The notes under the pieces are model-generated. The model was not told the DNA's origin and made no database searches. It worked only from the letters and a program-made list of their open reading frames with translations. Shown piece after piece: positions 41,834 to 50,485 of a stretch of 64,000 nt of DNA. The stretch's first letter is position 1. Each line of letters opens with the position of its first letter. The position numbers and the translations under genes are program-made. Source of the DNA: CBDUXP01 sp965371225 [NCBI: uncultured bacterium] (GTDB lineage Bacteria > Abyssobacteria > SURF-5 > CBDUXP01); NCBI GenBank assembly GCA_965371225.1, contig CBDUXP010000003.1, positions 1 through 64,000 on the forward strand, written 5' to 3'.

Positions 41834-42985
41834 ATGGGACCGTTGAGCGGTATCAAAGTATTGGAGATGGCGGGGCTGGCGCCGGGGCCTTACTGTGGGA
41901 TGATCCTCGCCGACTTCGGGGCCGACGTGATCCGCGTCGACCGCGTCCCGCGGCGCACGCCCAGCCCGAACCCGATTCAGGATGCGCTCGCCCGCGGCAA
42001 ACGGTCCATCGGCATCGACCTGAAACACCCGGATGGGGTGGCCGCCCTGCTCGACCTGCTCGAACAGGGGGATGTGCTCGTGGATACCTTCCGGCCCGGG
42101 GTCATGGAGCGGCTGGGGCTCGGGCCGGACGTGGCCCTCGCGCGCAATCCCCGCCTGGTGTACAGCCGGCTCACTGGCTGGGGGCAGGAGGGGCCGTACG
42201 CGGCGATGGCGGGACACGACATCAATTACATCGCGGTGTCGGGCACCCTGTCCGCGTTCGGGCGCAAAGGGGAGAAGCCCCTGGCGCCGGTGAACCTGCT
42301 GGGTGACTTCGCGGGCGGCGGCATGCTGTGTGCCATGGGCATTCTGCTGGCGCTGGTGGAGCGCGCGTCCTCGGGCGAGGGCCAGGTGGTGGACGCCGCC
42401 ATGGTGGACGGGGCGGCAAACATCGGGTCGTTCCTCTTCGGGTTTCAGCGCAGCGGCCTCTGGCACGAGCGGGGGACGAACATGCTCGATACCGGCGCGC
42501 ACTTTTACGACACGTACGAAACGAAGGACGGCAAGTACATGTCGGTGGGCGCCATTGAGCCGCAGTTCTACGCCGAGTTCGTGTCGCGATTGGGTGTGGA
42601 TCCCGATGCCCTGCCGAGCCAGATGGACCAGGACGAATGGCCGACGGCCAAGGCGATGGTGGCCGAGGCGTTCCGCGCGAAAACCCGCGACGAATGGTGC
42701 GCCATTTACGACGGCACGGACGCCTGCGTCGCGCCGGTGCTGGACCTGGGCGAGGTCATGGCGCATCCCCACAACCAGGCGCGGCAGTTGCTCGAGCCCG
42801 GCATCCCCGCGCCCGTGCCGGCTCCCCGGCTGTCCCGCACGCCGGGCGACGGCGGCGGCAGCGCGCCGCTGGCCGGGGCGGACACGCGCGCGGTCCTCGA
42901 CGAAATGGGGTTCGCGGCGGAGCGGATCGAGGCCCTGTTCGCCGCGGGCGCGGTGGGCGACGGGACGACGCCCGAAAGCCCGTGA
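41834..42985 (+). CDS. Alpha-methylacyl-CoA racemase (class III CoA-transferase fold)
   Basis: A 383-residue protein. LEMAGLAPGPYCGMILADFG is the N-terminal family signature. TGWGQEGPYAAMAGHDINYI, then GRKGEKPLAPVNLLGDFAGG, are typical of AMACR rather than of formyl-CoA transferase; the catalytic His in AGHD and the Asp in GDFAGG fit the racemase. It interconverts (R)- and (S)-2-methylacyl-CoA, a step needed for branched-chain or sterol side-chain degradation. GGAGGTGGG precedes the ATG. It lies 25 bases after the synthetase gene. Confidence 0.85.
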   Translation: MGPLSGIKVLEMAGLAPGPYCGMILADFGADVIRVDRVPRRTPSPNPIQDALARGKRSIGIDLKHPDGVAALLDLLEQGDVLVDTFRPGVMERLGLGPDVALARNPRLVYSRLTGWGQEGPYAAMAGHDINYIAVSGTLSAFGRKGEKPLAPVNLLGDFAGGGMLCAMGILLALVERASSGEGQVVDAAMVDGAANIGSFLFGFQRSGLWHERGTNMLDTGAHFYDTYETKDGKYMSVGAIEPQFYAEFVSRLGVDPDALPSQMDQDEWPTAKAMVAEAFRAKTRDEWCAIYDGTDACVAPVLDLGEVMAHPHNQARQLLEPGIPAPVPAPRLSRTPGDGGGSAPLAGADTRAVLDEMGFAAERIEALFAAGAVGDGTTPESP

Positions 42986-43005
42986 ATGGAACCGGGCGAG
43001 CGAGC

Positions 43006-43785
43006 ATGAAAGGCATCGGCGGAGTCCTCTTGGCGTTCCTGTTCGCGCTGCCGGCGTTCGCGGACGTGCGCGGCGAGGTCGTCGAGTACCGGGACGGGGA
43101 CGTAGTGCTGGAGGGGTACCTCGCGTATGACGACGCGCAGACCGGGCCGCGGCCCGGCATCCTGGTGGTCCATGCGTGGAAAGGGCACGGCGAGTACGTG
43201 CGCAGCCGGGCGCGACAGCTCGCGCAGTTGGGTTACGTGGCGTTCGCGCTGGACATCTACGGCAAGGGCGTGCGCGCGGCGGATAACCGGGAAGCGACCG
43301 CCCTGGCCGGCAAGTACAAGGGGGATCGCGCGCTCATGCGGTCGCGCGCGCGCGCGGCGTTCGACGTGCTGCGCGCGAATGCCAAGGTGGATGGCCGGCG
43401 CACGGCGGTGATGGGCTACTGCTTTGGGGGCACGGTCGCGCTCGAACTGGCACGCAGCGGGGCGCCGCTGGCCGGCGCGGTCAGTTTCCACGGTGGCTTG
43501 GACACGCCCATTCCCGAAGATGCGAAACAGATTCGCTGCCGCGTGCTCGCGCTGCACGGCGCCGACGATCCCTACGTGAAGCCCGCCGAGGTGGCCGCGT
43601 TCCAGCAGGAGATGCGCGCGGCCGGTGTGGACTGGCAGATGGTCATGTACGGCGGCGCGGTGCACAGCTTCACGGACGCGGGCGCGGGCACCGATACCGC
43701 GCGTGGGGCCGCGTACAACGCCAGCGCGGATCGGCGGTCGTGGGAGGCGATGCGGACGTTCTTCGCCGAGATCTTCTCCGAGTAA
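43006..43785 (+). CDS. Exported dienelactone hydrolase family protein
   Basis: A 259-residue protein with a signal peptide (GGVLLAFLFALPAFA). The nucleophile is the cysteine in GYCFGG, the acid residue is in GADDPYV, and the histidine is in GGAVHSFTD: the full Cys-Asp-His triad of the dienelactone hydrolase family. WKGHGEYVRSRARQLAQLG is also typical. It probably hydrolyses esters or lactones in the periplasm. It follows the racemase gene by 20 bases and is likely in the same transcript. Confidence 0.82.
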   Translation: MKGIGGVLLAFLFALPAFADVRGEVVEYRDGDVVLEGYLAYDDAQTGPRPGILVVHAWKGHGEYVRSRARQLAQLGYVAFALDIYGKGVRAADNREATALAGKYKGDRALMRSRARAAFDVLRANAKVDGRRTAVMGYCFGGTVALELARSGAPLAGAVSFHGGLDTPIPEDAKQIRCRVLALHGADDPYVKPAEVAAFQQEMRAAGVDWQMVMYGGAVHSFTDAGAGTDTARGAAYNASADRRSWEAMRTFFAEIFSE

Positions 43786-43872
43786 CGCAGGCTCCCGCAG
43801 CGCCCCCTTCGCGTCACGTCAACCGAGGCGGCCGCTGAAGGGCAACTTGGGGCGTGGCCCGTCGCACCGGGC

Positions 43873-44799
43873 ATGTATTCAGCAATGACGGCCACCTTGG
43901 ATCGACACCCTCATCTCATTGGCTACGGCCTGGCGCTGGGCGCCGCCGCGGCCGTGGGGTTCACCCCCGTCGCCAGCAAGGTGCTCCTCGGCCACATGCA
44001 CGTGCTGACTTTCGGCGTGATCTGGTTCGGCTGCGCGGCCCTCTTCGCGCTGCTCACCCTGCTCGCACAGGGTCGCGGCCGCACCTTGGTGTTGCGGGGC
44101 CGGGTCTTCGCCGCCGCGGCCGGGGTTGGGATCACCAACGGGCTCGCGGGCGCCCTGTTCTTCCGGGCGGTGCAACTGACGGATCCGGCGCTCGTCGCGT
44201 TCTTTTCCCGGCCGGGCACGATCCTGGTCGTGCTCGCCGGCGTGATCTTTTTTCACGAACGCCTCGCCCGCCTGGAATGGCTCGGCATCGCCATCGTCGT
44301 CCTCGGCAGCGGGCTCATGGGGGTGGTGTCCTCGGCCATTCAGTTGCAGGCCTTCGTGCTGGTGATCCTCAACTCCGTCCTGCTTAGCGTGTCCATGACG
44401 CTGGCGAAGGCCGCCGTGGCGTCCGTCCCCCCGCTGGTGCTCGTGGCCTATCGCGCGTGTTTCACCTCCGCCACGTTCGGCGTCATGTCCCTGGCGGTCG
44501 GAGCGTGGGAGTTCCCCCTGGGCGGGTACCTGTGGGCGCTCCCCGTGGGCGCGTTTTGCGGCCCCTTCTTCTCCTTCGTCCTCTTATACGCGGCGTTCAC
44601 GCGCCTGTCCATGAGCCGCGCCTCCGTCGTGCACTCCGCGTACCCGCTCTTCACCACGCTCTACGGGTGGCTGCTGCTCGGGGCGGGCTGGGTGCCCGTG
44701 CAACTCATGGGCGGCCTCCTCGCCACCGGAGGGATCGGCCTGCTCGTCGCGCGGCACCCGCAGGCCGTGCGCGTCGCGGACGCGCCTACAGCGAAGTAG
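43873..44799 (+). CDS. DMT-superfamily (EamA) transporter
   Basis: A 308-residue protein with about ten membrane segments in two EamA repeats. PVASKVLLGHMHVLTFGVIW lies in the first repeat; FFSRPGTILVVLAGVIFFHERL is the conserved end of that repeat; ASVVHSAYPLFTTLYGWLLLG is the matching part of the second. It should export or import a small metabolite across the inner membrane. Two ATGs (43873 and 43885) are possible starts. The gene overlaps the convergent methyltransferase gene by 14 bases. Confidence 0.8.
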   Translation: MYSAMTATLDRHPHLIGYGLALGAAAAVGFTPVASKVLLGHMHVLTFGVIWFGCAALFALLTLLAQGRGRTLVLRGRVFAAAAGVGITNGLAGALFFRAVQLTDPALVAFFSRPGTILVVLAGVIFFHERLARLEWLGIAIVVLGSGLMGVVSSAIQLQAFVLVILNSVLLSVSMTLAKAAVASVPPLVLVAYRACFTSATFGVMSLAVGAWEFPLGGYLWALPVGAFCGPFFSFVLLYAAFTRLSMSRASVVHSAYPLFTTLYGWLLLGAGWVPVQLMGGLLATGGIGLLVARHPQAVRVADAPTAK

Positions 44800-45454
44800 G
44801 AGCGCCACCGGTCGCTGCCGCGGGCTTCACCGCCACCGCCACCATCAAACCCCAGAGCAGGCTGATCTTGAACCGGCGCTGGGAAACGGTCTGCAAGCCC
44901 GCCGCCGTCAACTGTCCATCGCATTCCCGGAGCGTGTACATCCGGTAGTGGGCGGGGTCCACAAGCCGCAGGTACCACTGGCACAACTTGCAGGTCCAGT
45001 AGTCGTGGCACCAGTCCACCACCACCAGGCGTCCGCCGGGTTTCAGGACGCGGCGCATCTCTTCCACCGTGCGGGCGGGCTCGCGAAAGTAGTGGAACGC
45101 GTTCGTGCTCACGACCACCTCGAAACTCTCGTCGGCAAAGGGGAGGTCGGCCGCGTTCGCGGCTGCGAACGCCGCGCCGGGGTGGTGCGCGAGTTTGCGG
45201 ACGGCTCGCGCGAGCATCCCTTCGCTGAGGTCCATGCCCACGAGCGCCAGGTCCGGCCACTGGCCCGCCAAACGGCGCACCAGTTCCCCCGTCCCGCAGC
45301 CCAGGTCCAGCACGCGCTCGCCGCCCGTGCAGTTCAGGTGGTCTAGCGCCGCGCCGATGGTCGCGGCCGTGTAGCGGGACCAGCGCTGGTCGTACGCCGC
45401 CGCATCCGCGTTGTAGCGTGCGCGGACCGGGGCGGTGGAGTCAGGATCGGGCAT
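44786..45454 (-). CDS. Class I SAM-dependent methyltransferase
   Basis: A 222-residue protein with the SAM-binding motif VLDLGCGTG, an acidic residue in VGMDLSEGML, and motif-II/III-like LPFADESFEVVVSTNAFHY and LKPGGRLVVVDW. It groups with small UbiE/COQ5-like methyltransferases, but the substrate is unclear. The C-terminal KISLLWGLMVAVAVKPAA is hydrophobic and may bind lipid or membrane. Confidence 0.82.
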   Translation of the reverse strand: MPDPDSTAPVRARYNADAAAYDQRWSRYTAATIGAALDHLNCTGGERVLDLGCGTGELVRRLAGQWPDLALVGMDLSEGMLARAVRKLAHHPGAAFAAANAADLPFADESFEVVVSTNAFHYFREPARTVEEMRRVLKPGGRLVVVDWCHDYWTCKLCQWYLRLVDPAHYRMYTLRECDGQLTAAGLQTVSQRRFKISLLWGLMVAVAVKPAAATGGAPTSL

Positions 45455-45475
45455 GGGGGCTTCCGGCCGGTCCGG

Positions 45476-46969
45476 TTACCGCCAAGTGGCGACATGGTCC
45501 AGCGGAAAGAGGGGCCGGGTAACGCGCGTGTAGGGCAGCTTGCGCACGTCCACGTGCGTGGGTCCCGGTGTGTTCACCCAGATACACTGGTGCGCCATGG
45601 GACCGTAAACCGCCATGTGGCGAAACATGCTCTTGACCACCACGGCGCGCGCGTCCGCCGGCTCGAGGCCCACGCTCCGGAACACGGCGGGATCGTGGCC
45701 GGGGCTCGGCCGCTCGCTGATGACGAGGCGGATACCGCCGGCGCCGAACACCACCGTGCGCCCGCGGTCGAACACCACGCCCGCGTCCGTGGGCGATTCC
45801 ATCGCGACGCGGCCCTCATGCTTGGAGAGCAGCGTGCCGGTCACCTCCACCGGGGGGAAGAACATGCCCGCCAGCGTGGCGCCGAGGGACAGCGTGACGT
45901 GCTCGCCCGTGGCGCAGTCGTAGAGCCGCGCCACGGCCGCCGGGTCCGTCAGGGGCAGGTAGATGGGCAGGTCGCCGCAATCGCCTTCCAGAAACGCGCG
46001 CAACAGCACGGGGGAATCCCCGGCGGCGCCCGCGTTGACCGTGTCGCCCAGGTCGCCGATGACGATGGGGCCGCCGTCCGCCTCGCGCACCACCGCCACC
46101 GCCTCCTCGACCGTCACGCTCATGCTCGTGGCTTCATCGCCCGCGCCGCGCATGGCCCACGCCTGCTCGCTCAGCTCGTCGCAGAGGCGTTGCGCCAGGG
46201 CGGGGTCATTGTCGGTCACCACCACCTGCGCCCAGCCCAGCTCAGGCACGTCGATGAAGGGGTGCACCGCGAAGTTGGAGCAGGCGAGCACGCCCGGTTC
46301 CGTCTCCCGCGCGGCGCAGAACGCGTACAGGTTCTGGTAGTCGCAGGGGAAGATGGTCATCTGCGAGTTGCCCGGCGCGATGGTGGGCAGCTTGCGCCAC
46401 GCCATGGTGGGGACCGCGTGTCCGTCCAGCGTGCGGAGCAGCAGCCGGCCCGCGCGCAGGCCGGTCTCGCGCATGTCCGTGTGCGGGTTGCAGTGGTACC
46501 CCACGAGCGCGGTGGCGCAGTCCACCATGCGCTGCGTCACGTTGGCGTGCAGGTCCAGCGTGGCGACCACGGGCAGGTCCGGCCCCACCACCCCGCGGAC
46601 CATGGCCAGCAGCTCGCCCTCGGGATCGTCGCACCCCTCCGCCACCATGGAGCCGTGCAGCGCGAGGTAGACGCCGTCCAGCGGCATGGCCTCCTTGATG
46701 CCTTGCACGATGCCGTCCCGCAGGTCCTCGTACACCGCCTGCACCACGGGCCCGCACGGCCACGCCGCGCCCGCGCGCGTGCCGATCGGGGTGATGTCCG
46801 ACCGTCCCGCGCACGCCTCCAGGAACCCCGCTATTTCCGTGCTCTCTGGGGCGGCGTGCAGGAACACCTGTCCCTCGTGCCACGCCAGCGCCTCGAACGC
46901 CGCCCGGTCCGTCAGCAGCGGCGAAAACGACGCCGTCTCCTGAAACATCACGCCGACGGCAATCTTCAT
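45476..46969 (-). CDS. M81 family metallopeptidase (MlrC-like)
   Basis: A 497-residue protein with the N-terminal MlrC/M81 domain (VGVMFQETASFSP, then LHGSMVAEGCDDPEGELLAMV and LDLHANVT) and the C-terminal half (IVIGDLGDTVNAGAAGDSP). The metal-binding His residues lie in LHANVT and GYHCNPHTDMRETG. The microcystin-degrading MlrC is the founding member; most relatives have unknown substrates. The ATG at 46967-46969 fits the first strand; an upstream start would add 14 residues. Confidence 0.85.
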   Translation of the reverse strand: MKIAVGVMFQETASFSPLLTDRAAFEALAWHEGQVFLHAAPESTEIAGFLEACAGRSDITPIGTRAGAAWPCGPVVQAVYEDLRDGIVQGIKEAMPLDGVYLALHGSMVAEGCDDPEGELLAMVRGVVGPDLPVVATLDLHANVTQRMVDCATALVGYHCNPHTDMRETGLRAGRLLLRTLDGHAVPTMAWRKLPTIAPGNSQMTIFPCDYQNLYAFCAARETEPGVLACSNFAVHPFIDVPELGWAQVVVTDNDPALAQRLCDELSEQAWAMRGAGDEATSMSVTVEEAVAVVREADGGPIVIGDLGDTVNAGAAGDSPVLLRAFLEGDCGDLPIYLPLTDPAAVARLYDCATGEHVTLSLGATLAGMFFPPVEVTGTLLSKHEGRVAMESPTDAGVVFDRGRTVVFGAGGIRLVISERPSPGHDPAVFRSVGLEPADARAVVVKSMFRHMAVYGPMAHQCIWVNTPGPTHVDVRKLPYTRVTRPLFPLDHVATWR

Positions 46970-47036
46970 GGCGCGCAATGTACCAGATGGAGCACGAGAC
47001 GCGGCGGCCATGTGCAGGCGTCGTGCGCGCGCGCCG

Positions 47037-47981
47037 CTAGCGCCGGCTGATCGTGCCGGGCAGAATGTGGCTGTAGGGTTGCCGGAGGAGGCGGGTGCGG
47101 GCGAAGCGGTGCAGCTTGCGCGCGGCGAGCACGTAGGTCCAGATGTTCGCGTCGGCGGCGTAGTACTTCTCTACGGCCTCGCGGGTGGGGGGGCGGACGT
47201 CCAGGTGCACGCCGGGGCCGTCTAGCCAGGCCGCGAATTCTTCGAGCGCCAGGTCCACCCGGTCCGCGCAGCCTTCCTTGATGAAGTTGCCGGCGATGTC
47301 CACGAGCGTGACGTGCAGCCGGTGGTAACGGTCCAGAACGCCCTGCAGCTCGAACTTGCGCATGTACCACCGCAGCGGCGGCGGCAGGGCGCGCACGAGC
47401 ACGTCCCAGTCCATGACCTCCGCGCCGTTCCGCCGCATGAAGGGCGCGCCCACGTCAATGTAGACGGGCCGCTGGTCGGCGGGCCCACCGCACGTCCACG
47501 ACCAGTTGGAAATCTGCGCGTCGACGCCGAGGGAGAGCTGCCCCGGTTCGCGGTTCGCCGCGTACACCCCGCCGAGGGCCGTGAGGACAGCGCGCAGCAG
47601 TTCGCGCAACGCGGTCTCGTCGCCACTCTTGAGGATCGCGTTGCCGATTGTTTCCGGCAGCAGGGCGGGTTGCACGAGGTAGACCACGCGGCCGTTGCGC
47701 GGCGTGTCCACCGGATGACACATCGTGGGAATAACATTGACGCCCCGCTCGGCGAGCGCGGCGCAGTACTCGCCGATGACGCGCGTGAAGTCGGCGACTT
47801 CCTCTTCACGGAGGAAGCCCGCCATGCGCTTGAAGACGTACCCGTCGCACGCGGCAAACTGCAGCACGGCGGAGATTTCACCGTAGCCGATGATGGTTAC
47901 GTCCATGTCCCCGGCAGTGGGGCGCGCGGGGTCGAGCTGCGCCTCGTACCGGTGCACCAGGTCCAGGTCCGGAGCGATCAC
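47037..47981 (-). CDS. Protein-kinase-like-fold protein of unknown function (DUF6206-like)
   Basis: A 314-residue protein. The N-terminal segment GYGEISAVLQFAACDGYVFKRMAGF looks like the first strands of the aminoglycoside-phosphotransferase/kinase-like fold: a glycine loop is followed by a lysine strand. The later pieces DAQISNWSW and VYIDVGAPF could be the catalytic and DFG-like segments, but the HGDxHxxN motif is missing. It resembles hypothetical proteins I associate with DUF6206, an assignment from memory. It lies in a minus-strand run with the MOSC, aminotransferase and M81 genes. Confidence 0.5.
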   Translation of the reverse strand: MIAPDLDLVHRYEAQLDPARPTAGDMDVTIIGYGEISAVLQFAACDGYVFKRMAGFLREEEVADFTRVIGEYCAALAERGVNVIPTMCHPVDTPRNGRVVYLVQPALLPETIGNAILKSGDETALRELLRAVLTALGGVYAANREPGQLSLGVDAQISNWSWTCGGPADQRPVYIDVGAPFMRRNGAEVMDWDVLVRALPPPLRWYMRKFELQGVLDRYHRLHVTLVDIAGNFIKEGCADRVDLALEEFAAWLDGPGVHLDVRPPTREAVEKYYAADANIWTYVLAARKLHRFARTRLLRQPYSHILPGTISRR

Positions 47982-47999
47982 CGGGGATTCCCTCGGGAG

Positions 48000-48863
48000 T
48001 CAGTCAACGAGGTCGACGGGGTCCCCAACGGATACCGTGGCCGGCGTGGCGATGGTCGCGTAGACGCCCAGGTTCTGGTTCGCGTCCCGCACCAGGGCGC
48101 GCAAGATTTGCGGGTCCTTCGGCAGGTCCGCGAACCCGAGCGTGGGCATGACGCACCGGGGGCACACGACCGTGCACTGGACGGTCGCACCGCCGATGCG
48201 CAGGGTTTGGCCTTCCCACGCGCTTTCGACGAATCCCGTTGCGCCGTTGGTCGTCTCGATCAGGAAGTTCGGGCGGAAACGCCGGACGTCGATCTTGGAT
48301 TCCGGGACGAAGGATTGCAGGTGCGCGAGCGACGCGTCGGTCATCAACATCAAGGGGAAGGCGTCGAAGTACGTGCCCGGCGGCGATTCGAACTCCATCA
48401 ATTCCGGCGGGAACACGGACAAGTCGGGCAACGGCTCGTCCGGCAGCCGCCCGAAGACGGAGCGCCACTCCTGCTCGAGATCGTCGTACGCGGGCGCGCC
48501 GCGGCGGTAGTGGTCCAATTGATCGGCGGGCAGCAGCGGCCACAGGGTCACCGGCTGCCCCAACGCCGCGGTCAGCTGCTCCGCCACGTCCGGCGCGTCA
48601 GTCGATACGGTATCGCCGTGGGGCAACGTCATCTCCGCGTTGCCGGCGTGCGCCGCGGTCGGTTCGGTCGGGTACCGCGCGCCACACTGCATGAGCGCGG
48701 GGATTTTCTTCGCGCCGCGGATGCCGCCCTTGACCTCGTCGCGGACGGCCCACGCGCGGTCGCCGGGAATGCCCCCGGGGCCCAGTTCGACCTGGGTCAT
48801 GCGCTCGCCCCCCATGGATTTCACGGGATAGCGCCAGATCTCTGCGATTCGTCCAACTTGCAC
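48000..48863 (-). CDS. MOSC-domain protein
   Basis: A 287-residue protein with an N-terminal beta-barrel (IWRYPVKSMGGERMTQVELG, then GIPGDRAWAV) and a C-terminal MOSC domain (RRFRPNFLIET, then TVVCPRCVMPTLGFADLP). The conserved cysteine is in CPRC. MOSC proteins bind molybdenum cofactor or a sulfur carrier and act in sulfur or nitrogen-oxide chemistry. The layout is that of mARC/YcbX-like proteins, but no ferredoxin domain is attached. Confidence 0.82.
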   Translation of the reverse strand: MQVGRIAEIWRYPVKSMGGERMTQVELGPGGIPGDRAWAVRDEVKGGIRGAKKIPALMQCGARYPTEPTAAHAGNAEMTLPHGDTVSTDAPDVAEQLTAALGQPVTLWPLLPADQLDHYRRGAPAYDDLEQEWRSVFGRLPDEPLPDLSVFPPELMEFESPPGTYFDAFPLMLMTDASLAHLQSFVPESKIDVRRFRPNFLIETTNGATGFVESAWEGQTLRIGGATVQCTVVCPRCVMPTLGFADLPKDPQILRALVRDANQNLGVYATIATPATVSVGDPVDLVD

Positions 48864-48889
48864 TGGCAGCTTCTTTCGGGGTGGCTCCG

Positions 48890-50149
48890 CTAGCTGCGGA
48901 GGATGGGCGCCGCCTGCTCGTAGGCGGCCTCGACCCGGTCGAGCGTCTCGCGCGCCTGCGCTTCATCGATGATGAGGGGTGGCAGGAACTGGCTTACGGT
49001 GGGGTCGTTGTTCGCGTGGAGGGTGAGGATGCCATGATCGTAAAAAGTCTTCGTCATGATGGGGCCGCACATCTCGGTGGCCATCTTGATGCCGATCATC
49101 AGGCCGCGCTGGCGAATGTCGAGGATGACGTCGGGAAACTTGGTCTGGATGGTGTTGAGGCCCTCGCCGAAGAGCGCCGCCATCTCGTTTACGTGGTGCA
49201 GGAACGCCGGGTCCGCCGACAGGTCGAGCACCTTGAGCGCCACGTGGCAGCCGATTTCGGACCCGCCGAAAGTGGACACGTGGATGAACGGATTGGAATC
49301 GAAGAACACGTTCAGGAACGGGCGGTAGCAGGTGGCCGTCAGGGGGTACATGCCGCCGCTGAGCCCCTTGGCGGTCACGAGAATGTCGGGCACCACGCCG
49401 GGCCAATGCTCGATGCCCCAAAGCTTGCCCGTGCGCGCCAGGCCGCTCTGCACCTCGTCCAGGATCATGATCGCGTTGTGCGTGTCGCACAGGTCGCGCA
49501 CGCCGGCGAAATAATCCTCGTCCGCGATGCGCATGCCCAGCGTCGCCGGGATCGTTTCGAAGATGACCGCAGCGGTGTCGCGATCGATCTCGGCGCGCAA
49601 CGCGGGCAAGTCGTTGAACGGCACCTGCACGAACCCCGGCGCCAGCGGCTCGAACGGCGCCTTGTACTGCGAGTCGCCGGCCGCGAGCGCCAAGCCCGTG
49701 TGCCCGTGGTACCCCCCGATGGCCGAGATGACCTTCGTCTTGCGGGTGTAGCCCCGCGCGAGTTTGATGGCCGTGTCGATCGCCTCGCCGCCGCTGACGC
49801 CGAACACCGTGTACTGAATGTCCCCCGGCGTGAGTTCCGCCAGGCGCGCCCCAAGCGTGGCCCGGTGCTCCGTGATCAGGTGGTGGTTGCCGATGTCCAG
49901 CTCGGTCATCGCCTCGGTCAGCGTGGCGATAATCTCCGGGTGGCGATGGCCCAGGTTGAAGACGCCCCCGTTGCAGTGGCAGTTGATCAGGCGCTTGTCG
50001 CCCTCCACGTCCCAGACATAGCACCCGTCGCGCCGGCCGAAGATGAAGTCCATCCCGTAGCCCTGCCAGGTCTCCACCTTGCCGGAGCTGACGTGCCGCG
50101 CGAATTTGTCAACGATTACGTCCTTGGCGTCCTGCTGGATGTATTGCAT
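48890..50149 (-). CDS. Class III PLP-dependent aminotransferase
   Basis: A 419-residue protein. The pattern NLGHRHPEI, the phosphate-binding segment GVSGGEAIDTAI, the aromatic-PLP segment GGYHGHTG, the LDEVQSGLARTG motif (Asp binding the pyridine nitrogen) and the catalytic lysine TAKGLSGG are all present. It moves an amino group between an omega- or alpha-amine and a keto acid; the substrate is unclear (acetylornithine/GABA type is the closest general match). It ends the minus-strand run with the MOSC gene, 26 bases apart. Confidence 0.87.
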   Translation of the reverse strand: MQYIQQDAKDVIVDKFARHVSSGKVETWQGYGMDFIFGRRDGCYVWDVEGDKRLINCHCNGGVFNLGHRHPEIIATLTEAMTELDIGNHHLITEHRATLGARLAELTPGDIQYTVFGVSGGEAIDTAIKLARGYTRKTKVISAIGGYHGHTGLALAAGDSQYKAPFEPLAPGFVQVPFNDLPALRAEIDRDTAAVIFETIPATLGMRIADEDYFAGVRDLCDTHNAIMILDEVQSGLARTGKLWGIEHWPGVVPDILVTAKGLSGGMYPLTATCYRPFLNVFFDSNPFIHVSTFGGSEIGCHVALKVLDLSADPAFLHHVNEMAALFGEGLNTIQTKFPDVILDIRQRGLMIGIKMATEMCGPIMTKTFYDHGILTLHANNDPTVSQFLPPLIIDEAQARETLDRVEAAYEQAAPILRS

Positions 50150-50400
50150 GCTACCTCTCGGTCCCCCCGATCATCCCGCGCCGGCTCCACCACGGCCGGT
50201 GCGCCGCCCGCAGGATATCAGAGGGCCGGCAGCGGGGCGGAGACCTGGAGGGGCCGGAGACCGGTGCTAATGGCAATTACGAAACGAACCCATAGCAGGT
50301 TTTTTGTGTTGTAACTGTTTGTAAATAAATGAGTTATGACTCTGCATGGCCCGGAACGAGTTAATGGGGTTGCCGAAAGGCTCGCGCAGCCGCAAACTGT

Positions 50401-50429
50401 TTGACAGCCTTAGGATACCAACCTAGACT
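50401..50429 (+). promoter_or_regulatory. Sigma-70-type promoter of the DUF6599-DUF362 operon
   Basis: TTGACA (50401-50406, consensus), a 17-base spacer, then TAGACT (50424-50429). Transcription would start near 50436, about 50 bases before the chosen ATG. Confidence 0.72.
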
Positions 50430-50438
50430 TGGCTAGGT
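50421..50438. promoter_or_regulatory. Palindrome over the -10 and start site, likely operator
   Basis: ACCTAG-ACTTGG-CTAGGT: perfect 6-bp arms with a 6-base centre. It covers the -10 hexamer and the expected start of transcription, the usual place for a repressor site. Confidence 0.5.
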
Positions 50439-50485
50439 GCCGCCCGCTGGCGGAGGGGGTTTCTGCGCCGTCTGCCCTCCAGCTC

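Larger units (their letters stand above)
50150..50485. other. AT-rich divergent intergenic region with a strong promoter
   Basis: 336 bases without a gene between the divergent aminotransferase gene and the redox operon. A run of thymines and a TAACT...AGTTA inverted pair near 50296-50336 make it the most AT-rich stretch nearby. The promoter and palindrome at 50401-50438 are listed separately. Confidence 0.55.

Noticed and set aside
45494-48893. Two long plus-strand frames opposite the M81, kinase-like and MOSC genes
   Set aside because: Antisense to clear families; products Arg/His/Ala-rich and without motifs.
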